This document shows, in pieces, positions 16,543 through 25,411 of a stretch of 64,000 bases of DNA; the first letter of the stretch is position 1, and each line of letters starts with the position of its first letter. Position numbers and translations under genes: made by a program. Origin of the DNA: Phoenicibacter sp963592435 (GTDB taxonomy: Bacteria; Actinomycetota; Coriobacteriia; Coriobacteriales; Eggerthellaceae); assembly GCA_963592435.1 (NCBI GenBank), contig CAVAWT010000007.1, positions 4,820 through 68,819 on the forward strand, read 5' to 3'. A model generated the notes under the pieces. That model had not been told where the DNA came from. It saw nothing but the letters and a program-made list of their open reading frames with translations, and ran no database searches.

Positions 16543-17976
16543 TTGGGAACTTTTGAGAAATTTATATCTGGAGATTTAAACACGATCACCTATCTAGGCA
16601 AATCTATATCTCCAGCCATGTTTGCGAAGATGTCAGCTATCGAAAGGGTTAACTTTACAGACCTTAAAGTTTTGGAGGAATATGCCTTTTACAGATGTAA
16701 TCATCTTGAAACTGTAAAAATTTCTGGCGTCGAGAAAATTGGTGAGAAGGCATTTTCTGGATGCTGGTCTTTAAAAACCTTGATCATAGAAAGCAATTTT
16801 TGTGTTCCATCATTGAAAGAGGATGCATTCGAACAATGTATTCATTTTCTATATGACTCGAAAAGTGAAGCGCTTGCGAAATTTGGAGATGACTTAGGGT
16901 CGGCACCAGTTCATGTAAGAGGGTCTATCGAATCAATTAATGATAAAACTGGCTTCATATATGTCCCTGAAGAACTTGTTGAAGGCTATAAATCATCTAA
17001 AGACTGGAGTTTTTTAAAGGAACGAATTTTACCTCTGTCTCAGATCCCAAAGGGTAGCGATGCTTTTCTGAATCAAGAGGACGAGAAACTGAGGGAATTG
17101 TTAGAGGATCTCAATTATCTTACTGGTTCTGAGTGCTTCGAGGTTGATTCTCCCGTCGAGAAAATTGGTGACGGGGCTTTTTTCAACACAAAGCTCGAAA
17201 AAGCAGAGTTTGAAAATGCGATTGAAGTTGGCGCGAGTTCCTTTGAACAGTGTTTCGATCTCAAGTCGATAACGTTGCATCGTGCAGAACGTATCAACAA
17301 ATATGCTTTTAATTTTTGCATTTCTTTAGAACGGGCAGCTTTGCCAAACGCACAGGTGATCGAGAAGGATGCTTTTTGCGATTGTCAGCAACTTACCATT
17401 AGTGAACTGCCAACAGTGAAGAACATATCAAGAAGAGCTTTTATGCAATGTTTTCAGATTAGAGAGTTGGATGCTCCTATGCTTGAGAGTGTCGGAGTTG
17501 AGGCTTTCTGCCGATGCGTTCGTCTAAAGAATCTAAATCTTCCAAAATTGAGGAGTGTCGGTGAAATGTCCTTTGCTTTTTGCACATCCCTTGAGACTGC
17601 TGTGTTGCCAGAAATTGAAGAAATTGGAGATAAGGCATTTAATGATTGTTATCGCCTAGCGACACTAGTCTTGCCGAACAAAGAAAAGATGTGCAAAATT
17701 GCTCCTGAAACCTTTGTCGGCGCATGTCACATTTGGGGTACTAGTTACGGCATTCATCATCATTCAGCGGAGAGAGATGGAAGGATTTATGTTGCAGATA
17801 ATTTATTGGACGACTATTTAAATGACCCAATATGGAAGGAAATTTCACATTGTATAAAGCCAATTAGTGAGATTGAAAATGATCAAGAAGGAAGTGAAGA
17901 AGGAATTGACGCAAGCAAGACGGAAAACGATTTAGGGAGTGAGGAATTAACTTTCCACATCAGTCAGCTTTCTTAA
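16543..17976 (+). CDS. BspA-type leucine-rich-repeat protein without signal peptide
   Basis: TTG 16543 is chosen because AAAGGAG lies 5 bases upstream; an upstream in-frame TTG at 16516 is the alternative. The ~477 residues are mostly BspA/TpLRR repeats with the pattern IG..AF..C..L (for example IGEKAFSGCWSL, IGDKAFNDCYRL), in two blocks split by a non-repeat segment containing GFIYVPEELVEGY. Such repeats normally mediate protein binding at the cell surface, but here there is no signal peptide, membrane helix or anchor. Within the locus it may be a cytoplasmic docking protein (inference). It lies between a radical SAM gene and a carbamoyltransferase gene, on the same strand as both. Confidence 0.72.
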   Translation: MGTFEKFISGDLNTITYLGKSISPAMFAKMSAIERVNFTDLKVLEEYAFYRCNHLETVKISGVEKIGEKAFSGCWSLKTLIIESNFCVPSLKEDAFEQCIHFLYDSKSEALAKFGDDLGSAPVHVRGSIESINDKTGFIYVPEELVEGYKSSKDWSFLKERILPLSQIPKGSDAFLNQEDEKLRELLEDLNYLTGSECFEVDSPVEKIGDGAFFNTKLEKAEFENAIEVGASSFEQCFDLKSITLHRAERINKYAFNFCISLERAALPNAQVIEKDAFCDCQQLTISELPTVKNISRRAFMQCFQIRELDAPMLESVGVEAFCRCVRLKNLNLPKLRSVGEMSFAFCTSLETAVLPEIEEIGDKAFNDCYRLATLVLPNKEKMCKIAPETFVGACHIWGTSYGIHHHSAERDGRIYVADNLLDDYLNDPIWKEISHCIKPISEIENDQEGSEEGIDASKTENDLGSEELTFHISQLS

Positions 17977-18131
17977 CGATACTTTTTGAATCAATGTTTA
18001 TTATCCAAAACTCAAGAAGAGCTAAACGTTCTTGGAGTGTATGAAGAGGTAGGTCTCTTCTCCAAGAGTGAAATGAGAATGCGTCATTTTGCTAGCATGA
18101 ACGACTAATAACTTGTGTGTAGGTGAGATCT

Positions 18132-19694
18132 GTGTATACGCTTTATTATGCTTTTAGCAATGATAGTTCGGGCAGGCCTTATTGCCTAGAATCTCTGACT
18201 GGGGTTGGAACAAAAGATAATGCATGCATTGCATTTGACGGGTCACAGATTGTGTTCGCGTCTGAGATGGAGCGTTTTTCAAAGAAAAAACACGATGTAA
18301 GAGTTCCTCTGTGGTCGGAGTATGCGATGAGAGAACATTGTGTTAATAACTTGGGTTTTAAAGATATTAGAAAGAGTAAGGCAATTGTCAAGGCAAATCA
18401 TCACTTAAATCATATTTATGAGTGCTTCTACCAGAGCGGGTTTCATGAATCGGCAGTCATAGTAAATGATGGTATGGGTAATTTGGACGATTGCATAACT
18501 TTAGCGTACATGAAGGAAGGCTCAAAGCCTCTTATTTTAAAAAAGTTTCCCCGGAGGGATTCCCTTTGTAATTTGTATGCCAGGATATCAGGCGAGATTT
18601 TCAAGAGGGAGCATTGTGAAGGTAAGCTAATGGGCTTGGCGCCTTATGGTGAGAGCCTTGACAGCGATTTTGTTACTTGGGATCGAAATTTAAGGGAAAT
18701 AATAATTGACAAAAACCAACTTTTGACTGAAATAAATAAAATTAACAGTTTCACAGAGAAAAATGGTAACGTTATGTTGACCAAAAATGCAGCATACACA
18801 ATCCAGAAAAATTTCGAAGATGTAATCTCGGAAATAATGCTCTATTTTTATCAATTATTAGAATCAAAGCATCTGAAAGTTAAAAACTTATGTTTGAGTG
18901 GTGGGGGAATTTTGAATTGCCCAACAAATTCTAAAATTGTTGATCTGGGCTTGTTTGAGCATTATTACGCGAGCCCACAGCCAAGTGATGGATGTGCTGA
19001 GTCGATTGGGAGATGCTTTAGAGATCTCGAAGCGCAGGGGTTTTCATTGGAAAGCAGGCGACTAACAACGGCATATCTCGGAGCAACTTATGAGCATGTC
19101 AAACTGACTCGATCTTATGTTAATTTAAACAACCCACTCTCAGAGATAGCAAACCGCATCCGTTCTGGGGAACTCGTCTTATGGTATCAGGATGGCTCAG
19201 AGTATGGTCCGCGTGCTTTGGGGCACAGGTCTTTTTTGGCAGACCCAACCAAGAAAGAAATGCTGGATGACATTAACCGAATTAAAGGAAGGGAGTGGTG
19301 GAGGCCTCTGGCACCGGTTGTTCCAGAAGAGCTCTTCGGCAGATTGTTTAATGATAGCAATACTGATATGTGTGAGTTTATGCTGAGGACACTGTCAATT
19401 AAAGGCAAATGGAAGAACAAACTGAATGCCGTTTGTCATGTTGATGGAACAACAAGGCCGCAGTTGTTGAAAAAAGAAGTTAATCCAGAACTCTATGACT
19501 TGCTCATGACATATTATGCTCAAACAAGCATTCCCTGTCTAATCAATACCTCGCTAAACATCAATGGGTTTCCGATCGTCGAAACACCAGCTGATTTCTG
19601 TGACCTGATTGAGGAGATTGGACACATTGAGAGCGCTCGTTCTATTATGCCAGTTTTTGTTGAGCGGGGGTCTTTTTACGAAGTAAGTTGTTGA
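18132..19694 (+). CDS. O-carbamoyltransferase, NodU/CmcH family
   Basis: GTG 18132 has AGGTGAG 4 bases upstream and gives an N-terminus that aligns with the paralogue at 27722 (M..L...FSN); GTG 18123 is possible. The 520 residues carry the family marks: GTKDNACIAFDG, HHLNHIYECFYQSGF, GKLMGLAPYG, GGGILNC, ASPQPSDGCAESIG and GPRALGHRSFLADP. These enzymes use ATP and carbamoyl phosphate through a carbamoyl-adenylate to carbamoylate a hydroxyl group. No sugar, nodulation or antibiotic genes are nearby, so the acceptor may be a Ser or Cys side chain of a locus protein (inference). Confidence 0.85.
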   Translation: MYTLYYAFSNDSSGRPYCLESLTGVGTKDNACIAFDGSQIVFASEMERFSKKKHDVRVPLWSEYAMREHCVNNLGFKDIRKSKAIVKANHHLNHIYECFYQSGFHESAVIVNDGMGNLDDCITLAYMKEGSKPLILKKFPRRDSLCNLYARISGEIFKREHCEGKLMGLAPYGESLDSDFVTWDRNLREIIIDKNQLLTEINKINSFTEKNGNVMLTKNAAYTIQKNFEDVISEIMLYFYQLLESKHLKVKNLCLSGGGILNCPTNSKIVDLGLFEHYYASPQPSDGCAESIGRCFRDLEAQGFSLESRRLTTAYLGATYEHVKLTRSYVNLNNPLSEIANRIRSGELVLWYQDGSEYGPRALGHRSFLADPTKKEMLDDINRIKGREWWRPLAPVVPEELFGRLFNDSNTDMCEFMLRTLSIKGKWKNKLNAVCHVDGTTRPQLLKKEVNPELYDLLMTYYAQTSIPCLINTSLNINGFPIVETPADFCDLIEEIGHIESARSIMPVFVERGSFYEVSC

Positions 19695-19778
19695 TTTGGG
19701 TTTTTTATTTCTGCATGCTAATTTTTGCTAGGCTTTGCAAAGATTAATGATCTTGAGAATTGGTTTTGGGAATCTTGT

Positions 19779-20687
19779 TTAGTTGATTGATTCCGTCACT
19801 CTTTTGGCGTCGCACATCATGCATTTTTCACTATCGGAGTAGCATTGACAAAAGAAGGGATGTCCGCAAGTAGGGTTAGAGTAGTCTTTAGACGTAATCC
19901 TGTCATTAAATTCTTTAATCAGAGAGTCGGTTTTGTCAAAGGCGAAAACTGTGTCCGAATGTGTTTGGCCATATGAGGCGTATTGCTTGGTAATTTGTGG
20001 GTTTGCTCGCATCCACTTAATTGCGGTTTTTCTTTTCGGTAAATTAAAGAGCGTGTTTTCTTCAATCAGATGGTCATGATAGTGGTTTTTATCGACGTTT
20101 ATGTACCAGTCAACGCCAAGGTGTGGATCGCATAAATTTACCCCGAGCCATGTGGGTAACGTAAAGTCTGCTTCAAAGAATTCCTGAGTAGGGATGCAGG
20201 TACAAAAGATATTTACTCCTCGGTCATGGAGCGTCGTTAGATTGTTAAGCCAGTTAGCTCTCGCGGACGATGTGTGAAAACGACCAACTTCATCGTAAGA
20301 TGTGCATAGGAGCACATTATTGCGTAATTGTTGCAACGTTTCTTCTAAGAAGTATTGCTTATGAATAAGATTTGCAGAGATGTAAATCTGTGCATTTGTG
20401 TTTTGCAGTGTGACAATTAAGTCCATCCATTCAGTCTCACAACCTTTTAGCTGACCCTCAAAGAATTCGCCACCAAGGATCCCGATTTGTTTCGACTTTA
20501 GTTGTTTTACCAGCTCAGTTGTCTTTAAAAGTCGACATTTCTTTGATTCGATGGGGGTTGTTCGGCATCTGTTTTGAAGGGAGCAGAAAGTGCATTTGTT
20601 TATGCAGTCGTCCCACAATCTGATCTGCACAAACTGTTCGTCAAGTTTTTCTTTTTTTAAGGGTTGGTTGTTTTCTATTTGCCCCAA
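19779..20687 (-). CDS. Radical SAM protein, small type
   Basis: TTG 20687 is chosen: GGGAG lies 5 bases upstream and the start overlaps the end of the preceding gene by 13 bases; an upstream ATG at 20726 is in frame. The ~302 residues have C28, C32 and C35 (CINKCTFC), ILGGEFFEGQL, CTSYDEVGRFHT, CTCIPTQEF and a C-terminal PTCGHPFFCQCYSDSEKCMMCD. It is the close paralogue of the enzyme at 15484 and converges on the carbamoyltransferase gene. Translation is probably coupled to the large radical SAM gene at 20675. Confidence 0.78.
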   Translation of the reverse strand: MGQIENNQPLKKEKLDEQFVQIRLWDDCINKCTFCSLQNRCRTTPIESKKCRLLKTTELVKQLKSKQIGILGGEFFEGQLKGCETEWMDLIVTLQNTNAQIYISANLIHKQYFLEETLQQLRNNVLLCTSYDEVGRFHTSSARANWLNNLTTLHDRGVNIFCTCIPTQEFFEADFTLPTWLGVNLCDPHLGVDWYINVDKNHYHDHLIEENTLFNLPKRKTAIKWMRANPQITKQYASYGQTHSDTVFAFDKTDSLIKEFNDRITSKDYSNPTCGHPFFCQCYSDSEKCMMCDAKRVTESIN

Positions 20688-21805
20688 ACCATCTCCCAAA
20701 TTTGAAGTCGATCGCAAACCATGCATGCATTACAGTCAGAATATGTTGCATAGTTTGTTATGTGTTTTTTGTTCATTGGCTCAATTAAGCACTCTGGATT
20801 TAGGATGCTTTCCATCGATAGGTTTGATTCTAGATTTGAATCTTTAAGGCGTTGGTGGTCGTCAAAGTCATCTATGTCATTGAAGTTCCTGTGTAGCTCA
20901 TCTGCGCGATAGCTTATGTTGTAGAGTCTGTCATAAGTGTCAGGATCTTCCTTTGCATATTTGACGAGGAATTTTCTGAAAGTTGTTCTGTCAGGGAAGA
21001 AGCGATAACCAAAATCGCTTTCCATTTGCTCTTTGACAGCCATGAGATATTCCCCAATCCTGCCTTCTTTTGAACATGTGAGCATGTCAGGAAGACCTTT
21101 AACTCCATTTTCTAGGTGTTGTGTTATTCCTGGAACTTTATAGTACAGTGCGGTGCCAAATTCTTTAGAGAACTCTTTGGGCACAAATTCGCCGTTGAGA
21201 TATTGCTCGCATAGTTTTTGCATCAATATGATTGTTGTGTTTTTCTTTATCCAGGGGTATCTTTCTTCTAGGTGTTTCATGTGATAGCCCCAGTTGTTCC
21301 GATTCTTTTCGCTGTGAAAGCGACCGTGGGCATCCCAACTTGTGCAAATCCACACTCCGCTTGCTCCATATTTGGGATGAGGTCGGACTCCATCACGATC
21401 AAATATGTCGAGTGTTTCGTAGAGATCCTTCTGATCGCCGATCGTCAAGGTTGCCGCGATCCAGACGGAACCAATTTTTTGTTCGATGTAAAGATTGCTG
21501 ATCATCTGGATTACTTTCATAAAAGCTTCTTTAACATCTGGGTCAGCCAATTGGCCTTGAAAAAATTCTCCGCCTATGAGTGAAATGTTGTTGTATTTTT
21601 CAAAGTCAAGAGTATTCAGGGCCAGTTCTAGATCAGATAAACTCTTTAGCTGGCGTTCCTTGTCGGTGTGGCGACCGTCTTTTCCTATGTAACAAAAGGA
21701 ACATAGATTGTTGCAACATTGCCACAGTTCCCACTGGAAGGATCTTTTGCCCATATTGTTTGAGTAGAGGATCATTTCTTCTTCTTCGGTTAATTTCATA
21801 TTCAT
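20675..21805 (-). CDS. Radical SAM protein, large type
   Basis: 376 residues with an AGAGAGGT site before the ATG. C31, C35 and C38 form CNNLCSFC, preceded by an extra Cys. GKDGRHTDKERQLKSL, LIGGEFFQGQL, WIAATLTIGDQKDLY and ICTSWDAHGRF follow. The C-terminal cluster motif is NPECLIEP ... DCNACMVCD. It is divergent from the long DYA gene at 22032, and the ~226 bases between their start codons are AT-rich with several TATAAT-like boxes. One of three very similar stand-alone large enzymes in the locus. Confidence 0.82.
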   Translation of the reverse strand: MNMKLTEEEEMILYSNNMGKRSFQWELWQCCNNLCSFCYIGKDGRHTDKERQLKSLSDLELALNTLDFEKYNNISLIGGEFFQGQLADPDVKEAFMKVIQMISNLYIEQKIGSVWIAATLTIGDQKDLYETLDIFDRDGVRPHPKYGASGVWICTSWDAHGRFHSEKNRNNWGYHMKHLEERYPWIKKNTTIILMQKLCEQYLNGEFVPKEFSKEFGTALYYKVPGITQHLENGVKGLPDMLTCSKEGRIGEYLMAVKEQMESDFGYRFFPDRTTFRKFLVKYAKEDPDTYDRLYNISYRADELHRNFNDIDDFDDHQRLKDSNLESNLSMESILNPECLIEPMNKKHITNYATYSDCNACMVCDRLQIWEMVWGK

Positions 21806-22031
21806 TGTGACCTCTCTTAAAGATGTTTGCTTTTTCTAATAGCAATTATATTATAGTTGACTTGCTTCATCTCGGTTGTTTTCCATAGGAGAGCACTTTC
21901 GCTGTTTAATTGCTTTGGATCAGGCGATAAAAGTTGAATGGCATGAAAAGCGTAGAAGATGTGATTTTGAGGTAGAATTATTGCATTATAAGTTAAAAAG
22001 TCTCATGCAATACTGCGAATGGGGAATTTAT

Positions 22032-22997
22032 ATGGATGATTCAGCATTGCAACCATGGAAGGAAAATTTTTCATTAGAAAATGCAATCGATTCAATTAAC
22101 CTCTTGGAAGATAATAAAAACCTTCAACATGGAGACATGTTAGTAAAATGGAAGAGTTACCAAAATCAAATCGTTGTTGAATCAGATGATTTTTTCTATA
22201 AAATTTATGAGCGTCCAACACGCGGACTGGGGTCTTTTAATTCTCTTTTAAGAAATTGCCTTGCCAAAATTTATTCTGATTTGGGAATCTATTGGAGAAT
22301 TATTAGTTTTGAGAAGGATGGTCAGATTTTTGATTTCGAGCAAAGGCAAAAACTCGAGAGCTCTCGTGACGCATTCGATAATTTTGGAGAATTGCTCCTA
22401 TCATTTTCTAAAATTTTAGAGAAAGTGGAAAATGAGCTTGGCTTTAGTAAAGTCGCAGAAACGTTAAGACTACATTCTGACTTTAAGGAACTTGATAAAA
22501 TTAAATTAATGAGACTTTGTGTCAATAAGTTTGATGATTATGCCGTTTATCATAATCAGGCAATTCTTTTAGATGATGCAGATTTTTATGTTGTTTTGGT
22601 TGGTGCGAACGGGGAGCAAATAAAACTTAAAAAAATGATCGATGTTCCAGTGAAGGTATGTGACGAGGACTACATTTTTACTAATCTTATTGGAAGTATG
22701 AACGAAAGGGACGATATAGAGCGAGTTTTAAATGGGGTCTATCGTGCTACATATGGCTGGTGTTTTTTAAAAGAATCGAACGAAGAAGATTGCAAAGCAT
22801 CGCAAATCTGCATTACTCGTTCAGAGGAAGAGAAAGCTATCATACAATCTGATGAACCCATGCGACTGCTTCGTGAAAGCAGGGTTGGTAATGTGGACCA
22901 CAACATAGAGATTGTGGAGACTGAGATAAAGAGGCTTTTATCGAATAGTCAGCAACATTTGAATAGTATGGTAGTTTTTGAACGCGCAGAGCTGTAA
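22032..22997 (+). CDS. Long DYA-domain protein without radical SAM part
   Basis: ATG 22032 is chosen because the following sequence (ENFSLENAIDSINLLEDN) aligns with the N-termini of the fusions at 5042 and 25412; the frame is open further upstream. About 321 residues. DYA signature: FFYKIYE, FEQRQKL, FDDYAVYHNQ, LLDDADFYVVLV, YGWCFLK. Only a short charged tail follows where other long members carry a full, degenerate or half radical SAM domain. Paired with a short DYA gene 31 bases downstream. Confidence 0.65.
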   Translation: MDDSALQPWKENFSLENAIDSINLLEDNKNLQHGDMLVKWKSYQNQIVVESDDFFYKIYERPTRGLGSFNSLLRNCLAKIYSDLGIYWRIISFEKDGQIFDFEQRQKLESSRDAFDNFGELLLSFSKILEKVENELGFSKVAETLRLHSDFKELDKIKLMRLCVNKFDDYAVYHNQAILLDDADFYVVLVGANGEQIKLKKMIDVPVKVCDEDYIFTNLIGSMNERDDIERVLNGVYRATYGWCFLKESNEEDCKASQICITRSEEEKAIIQSDEPMRLLRESRVGNVDHNIEIVETEIKRLLSNSQQHLNSMVVFERAEL

Positions 22998-23028
22998 TGG
23001 CATATTTATAAGGTGATTTTAGTTTAGA

Positions 23029-23883
23029 TTGTGGATATTGAGCATCAACATTGACATATTAAATGATCAAGAATTAAAGGATTTAGTTCACAGCGTAAGT
23101 CCAGAAGCTGAATTTTCTAATGATTGCAGAATTTATAAGCAGGGAAGCGTTGCTTCCATGGTAACTTCAAGCGTGATTTATAAAATAAGAGCCTTTAGCT
23201 CTGATGACAGAGCAGCCCCGTTTGATAACATCATGCGCCAAGCTTTTGTTTCTGAATATAAAGCTCTAGGTCTAAACTTTGAAATATACATGGTTAACGA
23301 CAGGAATTGTGTTTATAGAATTGAAAAACAACAAAAGATACGGGGTACGCAGGGAGTCGACCTTTCCTCGGATGAAATTTTAAAAATGACTTCCATAATC
23401 AACACAAAAGTTGAGAAGAGACTTGAGTTCCCCCATCTTGCTTCTCAAATTTTAAATAAAGGAGGATTTGACGCGGTTGATAAAATTGGAATCGCAAGAG
23501 ATTGTTCGTTTGAGGTAGCAGATTACGCTATTTATGAGAATAACGCTTTATGTTTGAATGATTCCGCATATTTTTTGGCGCTGATAGATGCGCAAAACAG
23601 ATGGTGGGTGGATGGAGAGGAACAAATCATAAGAGTTAAAATGTCGTATGGCACTTTTTATTTTGCAAATTACATAGGCTTGTTCGACAATAACAAATTA
23701 GCGGTCGGAAATTTATTAAAAACTGTCTCTAAGTGGTGGCTTTTTCCAGAAGACTCGTCGCAAATCTTGCAGGATCGAAGTCGTTTAAGGGATGAACTAT
23801 CAGACATGCTGTCAGACAATTTAGAAGTTATAATCACGGGAGAATTTAAGGACCTTAAGACTTATGATGGTTTTGATGCTTAG
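23029..23883 (+). CDS. Short DYA-domain protein
   Basis: 284 residues with a TTG start; AAGGTGA lies 12 bases upstream. Family marks: VIYKIR, YKALGLNFE, IEKQQKI, VADYAIYENN, LNDSAYFLALID, VKMSYGTFYF, KWWLFPEDS and SDNLEV. No signal peptide or Cys cluster. It is convergent with the large radical SAM gene at 24062; the 178 bases between them show no gene or strong terminator. Role unknown, probably working with its long partner just upstream. Confidence 0.65.
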   Translation: MWILSINIDILNDQELKDLVHSVSPEAEFSNDCRIYKQGSVASMVTSSVIYKIRAFSSDDRAAPFDNIMRQAFVSEYKALGLNFEIYMVNDRNCVYRIEKQQKIRGTQGVDLSSDEILKMTSIINTKVEKRLEFPHLASQILNKGGFDAVDKIGIARDCSFEVADYAIYENNALCLNDSAYFLALIDAQNRWWVDGEEQIIRVKMSYGTFYFANYIGLFDNNKLAVGNLLKTVSKWWLFPEDSSQILQDRSRLRDELSDMLSDNLEVIITGEFKDLKTYDGFDA

Positions 23884-24061
23884 GAGGTGATGTCGATTAG
23901 CCGTAAGTTTGGTCTGGATGCTCCTTGACTAGCTCATATGAAAGGGGGTTACGAAACTGATTAGAATTGTTTCAAAAGATTTTAGATAATTACGTTCTTT
24001 GTGTCTAATCGAGGGCATGTCTGTGACCACTAGACGCTTGAATGCAAGGAGTTCGCTCTGT

Positions 24062-25207
24062 TTAATGTGAGGGATGCGTCGCATTCCAAATTTGCGTGCG
24101 GTCGCATATCATACACTCGTTACAATCAGCATAACCAGCATAGAAAGCATTATGCTTCTTGATATCTGGTCTAAGAAGGCAATTAGGGTTCGCAACAGAT
24201 TCAATTGATTCCAACGATTCCTCGGTTGTTATTTTGTTGCGCTTTTGTATTTCTGGCACTTCTTTCTCATTGAAATTAACGTAGAGCTCATCTGCTCGAA
24301 AATTGATGTTAAATAGGCGATCGTAGGTCTGGGGATCTTGTTTTGCATATTTAATTAGGAATTTTCTAAAAGTTGATCTTTTTGGAAAGAAATCAAACCC
24401 TGCTTCTTTGGTCATTTGTTTTTTAATAAATGTCAGATATTCATTTATTTTCCCTTCCTCGTTGCAAGCAACTAATCCACGAAATTCGTTTGCGCCATAA
24501 GCCATCTCCTCGGTTGGACCAGGTGATTTGTAGAACAATCCTGTCTCAAATTCCTTCATAAATTCTTCAGGAATAAAATCACCTGTTATGTATTCCTCGC
24601 AGAAATTTTGGGTAAGTATGATTGTTGTGTTTTTTTTGATCCAAGGGTATTTGCCCCCAAGGTTTTTCATGTGATATTCCCAGTTAAGTTTATTGTCTTC
24701 TGAATGGAATCTCCCTTTGGCATCCCAGCTTGTGCAAATCCAAAGCCCGCTCGCGCCATATTTTGGGTTGGGCCTAACCCCGATTTTTTCTAATAAGTCT
24801 AATGTCTCGTAGAGGTCTTCCTGATCACCGATAGTCAGTGTCGCTGATATCCAAATTGAGCCAATTTTTTTATTTAAATAATAGTTGCCAAGAATCTCGA
24901 TTATCTCCGTAAAAGCTTTTTTCACATCAGCGTCTTTAAGTTGTCCCTGAAAAAATTCTCCTCCTATCAAAGAGATGCTGTTGTATTCATTAAAGTCCAA
25001 ATTGCTTAATGCAAATTTGAGGTCGCTAAGGCTTTTTAGCTGGCGTTTTTTGTCAGTGTGTCGAGCTTCCTTTCCAAGGTAGCAAAATGAGCATAAGTTG
25101 TTGCAACACTTCCACAATTCCCACTGAAAAGTTTTTTTGCCGACATTGTGCGAGTAGAGAAGCTTTTCTTCACTTTCCGTTGATTTTTTGTTCACATATT
25201 CACTCAT
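24062..25207 (-). CDS. Radical SAM protein, large type
   Basis: 381 residues. C35, C39 and C42 form CNNLCSFC. GKEARHTDKKRQLKSL, LIGGEFFQGQL, WISATLTIGDQEDLY and ICTSWDAKGRF repeat the order of the paralogue at 20675. C-terminal NPNCLLRP then DCNECMICD gives the auxiliary Cys set. It is the first gene of a new minus-strand half-operon copy; the 204 bases upstream of it hold no gene I can see. Confidence 0.82.
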   Translation of the reverse strand: MSEYVNKKSTESEEKLLYSHNVGKKTFQWELWKCCNNLCSFCYLGKEARHTDKKRQLKSLSDLKFALSNLDFNEYNSISLIGGEFFQGQLKDADVKKAFTEIIEILGNYYLNKKIGSIWISATLTIGDQEDLYETLDLLEKIGVRPNPKYGASGLWICTSWDAKGRFHSEDNKLNWEYHMKNLGGKYPWIKKNTTIILTQNFCEEYITGDFIPEEFMKEFETGLFYKSPGPTEEMAYGANEFRGLVACNEEGKINEYLTFIKKQMTKEAGFDFFPKRSTFRKFLIKYAKQDPQTYDRLFNINFRADELYVNFNEKEVPEIQKRNKITTEESLESIESVANPNCLLRPDIKKHNAFYAGYADCNECMICDRTQIWNATHPSH

Positions 25208-25411
25208 AAAACTTTTATTACTTTAAGATACTCGTTTTATTATAATTCTATTTCAAATTATGCTGAGAGTTTAAAGAAGTGAATTTTGGATGGTGATTTG
25301 ATGAAAAGATTGTTTGTTAAATTTTGAGACTACTGCATGTCGGGGAGGGATATCTAATGTTGTATTTTTCAAAAAGCTGAGAGATGGGTTCTCTTATTGG
25401 AAAGCTCTAAA

